Shown here: one piece after another, positions 63,062 through 64,000 of the stretch
How positions within the stretch are numbered: the stretch's first letter is position 1
How the letters are laid out: each line of letters opens with the position of its first letter
From: Algorimicrobium echini
GTDB taxonomy: Bacteria > Bacteroidota > Bacteroidia > Flavobacteriales > Flavobacteriaceae
Length of the DNA: 64,000 bases
Reading direction: 5' to 3'
Assembly (NCBI RefSeq): GCF_900115185.1
Contig: NZ_FOVN01000006.1
Span: 122,430-186,429 of the forward strand
The notes under the pieces: model-generated
Seen by the model: only the letters and a program-made list of their open reading frames with translations
Database searches by the model: none
Told to the model about the DNA's origin: nothing
Translations under genes and position numbers: made by a program

Positions 63062-64000
63062 CTATTTATTCACCATTACTTTTTTAATAATTGTTCGGTA
63101 TTCAGATTCAAATGAAATGATATACATGCCGTTTGCTAGATTTGTTGCATCAATTTGACCAGATCCATTATTCAAACTGTTGTTTAAACCAGTTGCAACT
63201 TGTCTACCGCTCATGTCACGCATCTTATAAGTCATAACTTCATTATCAAAGGTTTGAATACTTACGTTTAAAGTTGACTTGACAGGGTTAGGATATAAAC
63301 TTATTTCAGAGTTATTTGCAATGAAATCAGCTTCAAACGTTTTGTAACTCTTATATTCCTTAATGTAATTATCTACATCAGCAGATTGTACTCCAGCATC
63401 TTTATGGTAGTAATTATTAAAGAAACTACAGAACCAGTTGTAACCTAATACCAAATTTACAGCGCCATGAACATCTAAAGATGCACAAATATCATTATTA
63501 TTAATCAAGTTGACCACATCAAACCCTGTGGTTTCACCAGGAACAACAATACTTAAATCTAATGTTTCCGGATTATATACCAAACTGTGTATTCTGTAGA
63601 AACCTCTATCGGAAACATCAAAACTTGGTGTTGCTGACACATTTAATATGGTTAACGTGAATGCTTCAGTTAACACAAATAATTGCTCATAGCCATCAGG
63701 AATTTCAGCAGGTCTGTTTTGCATGGCTTCAATACTGGCCATACCAGACGTTAGGCAGGTAATTGGACTGCTAGAATACATAGTTCCAGCTTCTGCTGTA
63801 CAGGATTCTTCCATTACAGAAATAGGAGCACCAGCAACATCAAGCGATGCACAAATATCACCACCACCTTGAGCGATTAATCCAAGTACATCGACACCAG
63901 TTGTTACACCAAATTCTACAATACCTAAATCTAATGTGTTTGGATTGTAAACTAACGTGTGAATGGTGTAGCTTCCAGGTTCTGTTACGTCAAAACTAGG
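63062..64000 (-). CDS. T9SS type A sorting-domain protein with tandem repeats, N-terminus beyond window
   Basis: The frame is open to the right edge of the window, so this is the C-terminal 312 residues of a larger protein; the ATG at 63814 is internal. It contains two copies of a repeat about 124 residues apart (PSFDVTEPGSYTIHTLVYNP and PSFDVSDRGFYRIHSLVYNP), each ending with ICASLDVxGA. The C-terminus (SLYPNPVKSTLNVSIQ, MRDMSGRQVATGLNN, GMYIISFESEYRTIIKKVMVNK) is a type A T9SS sorting domain. It is exported and probably anchored at the surface. Confidence 0.9.
   Translation of the reverse strand, partial: PSFDVTEPGSYTIHTLVYNPNTLDLGIVEFGVTTGVDVLGLIAQGGGDICASLDVAGAPISVMEESCTAEAGTMYSSSPITCLTSGMASIEAMQNRPAEIPDGYEQLFVLTEAFTLTILNVSATPSFDVSDRGFYRIHSLVYNPETLDLSIVVPGETTGFDVVNLINNNDICASLDVHGAVNLVLGYNWFCSFFNNYYHKDAGVQSADVDNYIKEYKSYKTFEADFIANNSEISLYPNPVKSTLNVSIQTFDNEVMTYKMRDMSGRQVATGLNNSLNNGSGQIDATNLANGMYIISFESEYRTIIKKVMVNK
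63629..64000 (-). repeat. First visible 124-residue repeat unit of the T9SS protein
   Basis: From PSFDV at the window edge to just before the next PSFDV at 63628. The unit shares YTIHTLVYNPNTLDL with YRIHSLVYNPETLDL, and ICASLDV with ICASLDV in the partial unit that follows; more copies may lie upstream. Confidence 0.8.

Noticed and set aside
1..64000. tRNA or rRNA genes, prophage, insertion sequence, CRISPR-Cas or restriction system
   Set aside because: No cloverleaf-like stretch, rRNA signature, transposase, integrase, Cas or restriction enzyme was recognised on either strand.

Overview
The window is about 36% GC chromosomal DNA from a member of the Bacteroidota, almost certainly family Flavobacteriaceae. 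The signs are TAnnTTTG-type -7 promoter boxes, genes without Shine-Dalgarno sequences, type IX secretion (T9SS) C-terminal sorting domains, GSCFA, DUF4230, DUF4136 and DUF5522 proteins, a long-form urocanate hydratase and ribosomal protein THX. The species cannot be named from the sequence. No tRNA, rRNA, CRISPR array, prophage or insertion sequence was seen.

Layout. 1-12.6 kb: 3' end of der; a TonB-type outer-membrane receptor; a leftward operon of M23 peptidase, MerR regulator, LemA and two TPM-domain proteins; alaS; a GxxExxY gene bracketed by inverted repeats; a GSCFA protein; a lipoprotein. 12.9-16.8 kb: a TPR histidine kinase and LuxR-type response regulator with small membrane proteins, then a rhodanese. 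16.8-34.3 kb: a phenylacetate (paa) degradation locus: TetR regulator, a perfect 22-bp palindrome over the predicted promoter, paaE-A-B-C-D, paaG, paaH, an inverted-repeat-bracketed S23-type four-helix-bundle gene, paaI, a zinc metallopeptidase, paaJ, a three-domain paaZ, a PaaF-like hydratase, paaY, and an E2 and fused E1 of a branched-chain-type 2-oxoacid dehydrogenase. No phenylacetate-CoA ligase (paaK) is present.

34.4-43.7 kb: small lipoproteins, a cold-shock protein, hutU, a 53-residue DUF5522 protein and a 1480-residue CUB-domain T9SS protein. 43.8-57.7 kb: housekeeping and envelope genes (PLP deaminase-like enzyme, glucosaminidase-LysM lipoprotein, hemL, Spy-like proteins, a diheme lipoprotein, a UDG-like protein, THX, yaaA, rluD, PASTA protein, ddl, coaD, SulP transporter). 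57.8-63.0 kb: an M14 peptidase, then a tightly coupled trio (RLAN-RimK ATP-grasp ligase, GCS2 ligase, N-formylglutamate amidohydrolase) that looks like a peptide-type metabolite pathway of unknown product. 63.1 kb to the end: the C-terminal part of a repeat-rich T9SS protein.

The paa genes encode conversion of phenylacetyl-CoA to acetyl-CoA and succinyl-CoA; the adjacent oxoacid dehydrogenase may supply acyl-CoA substrate. The strongest candidates for undescribed biology are the RLAN/GCS2/FGase trio and the two small ORF elements with complementary ends, one of which carries the start codon of paaI in its right arm.
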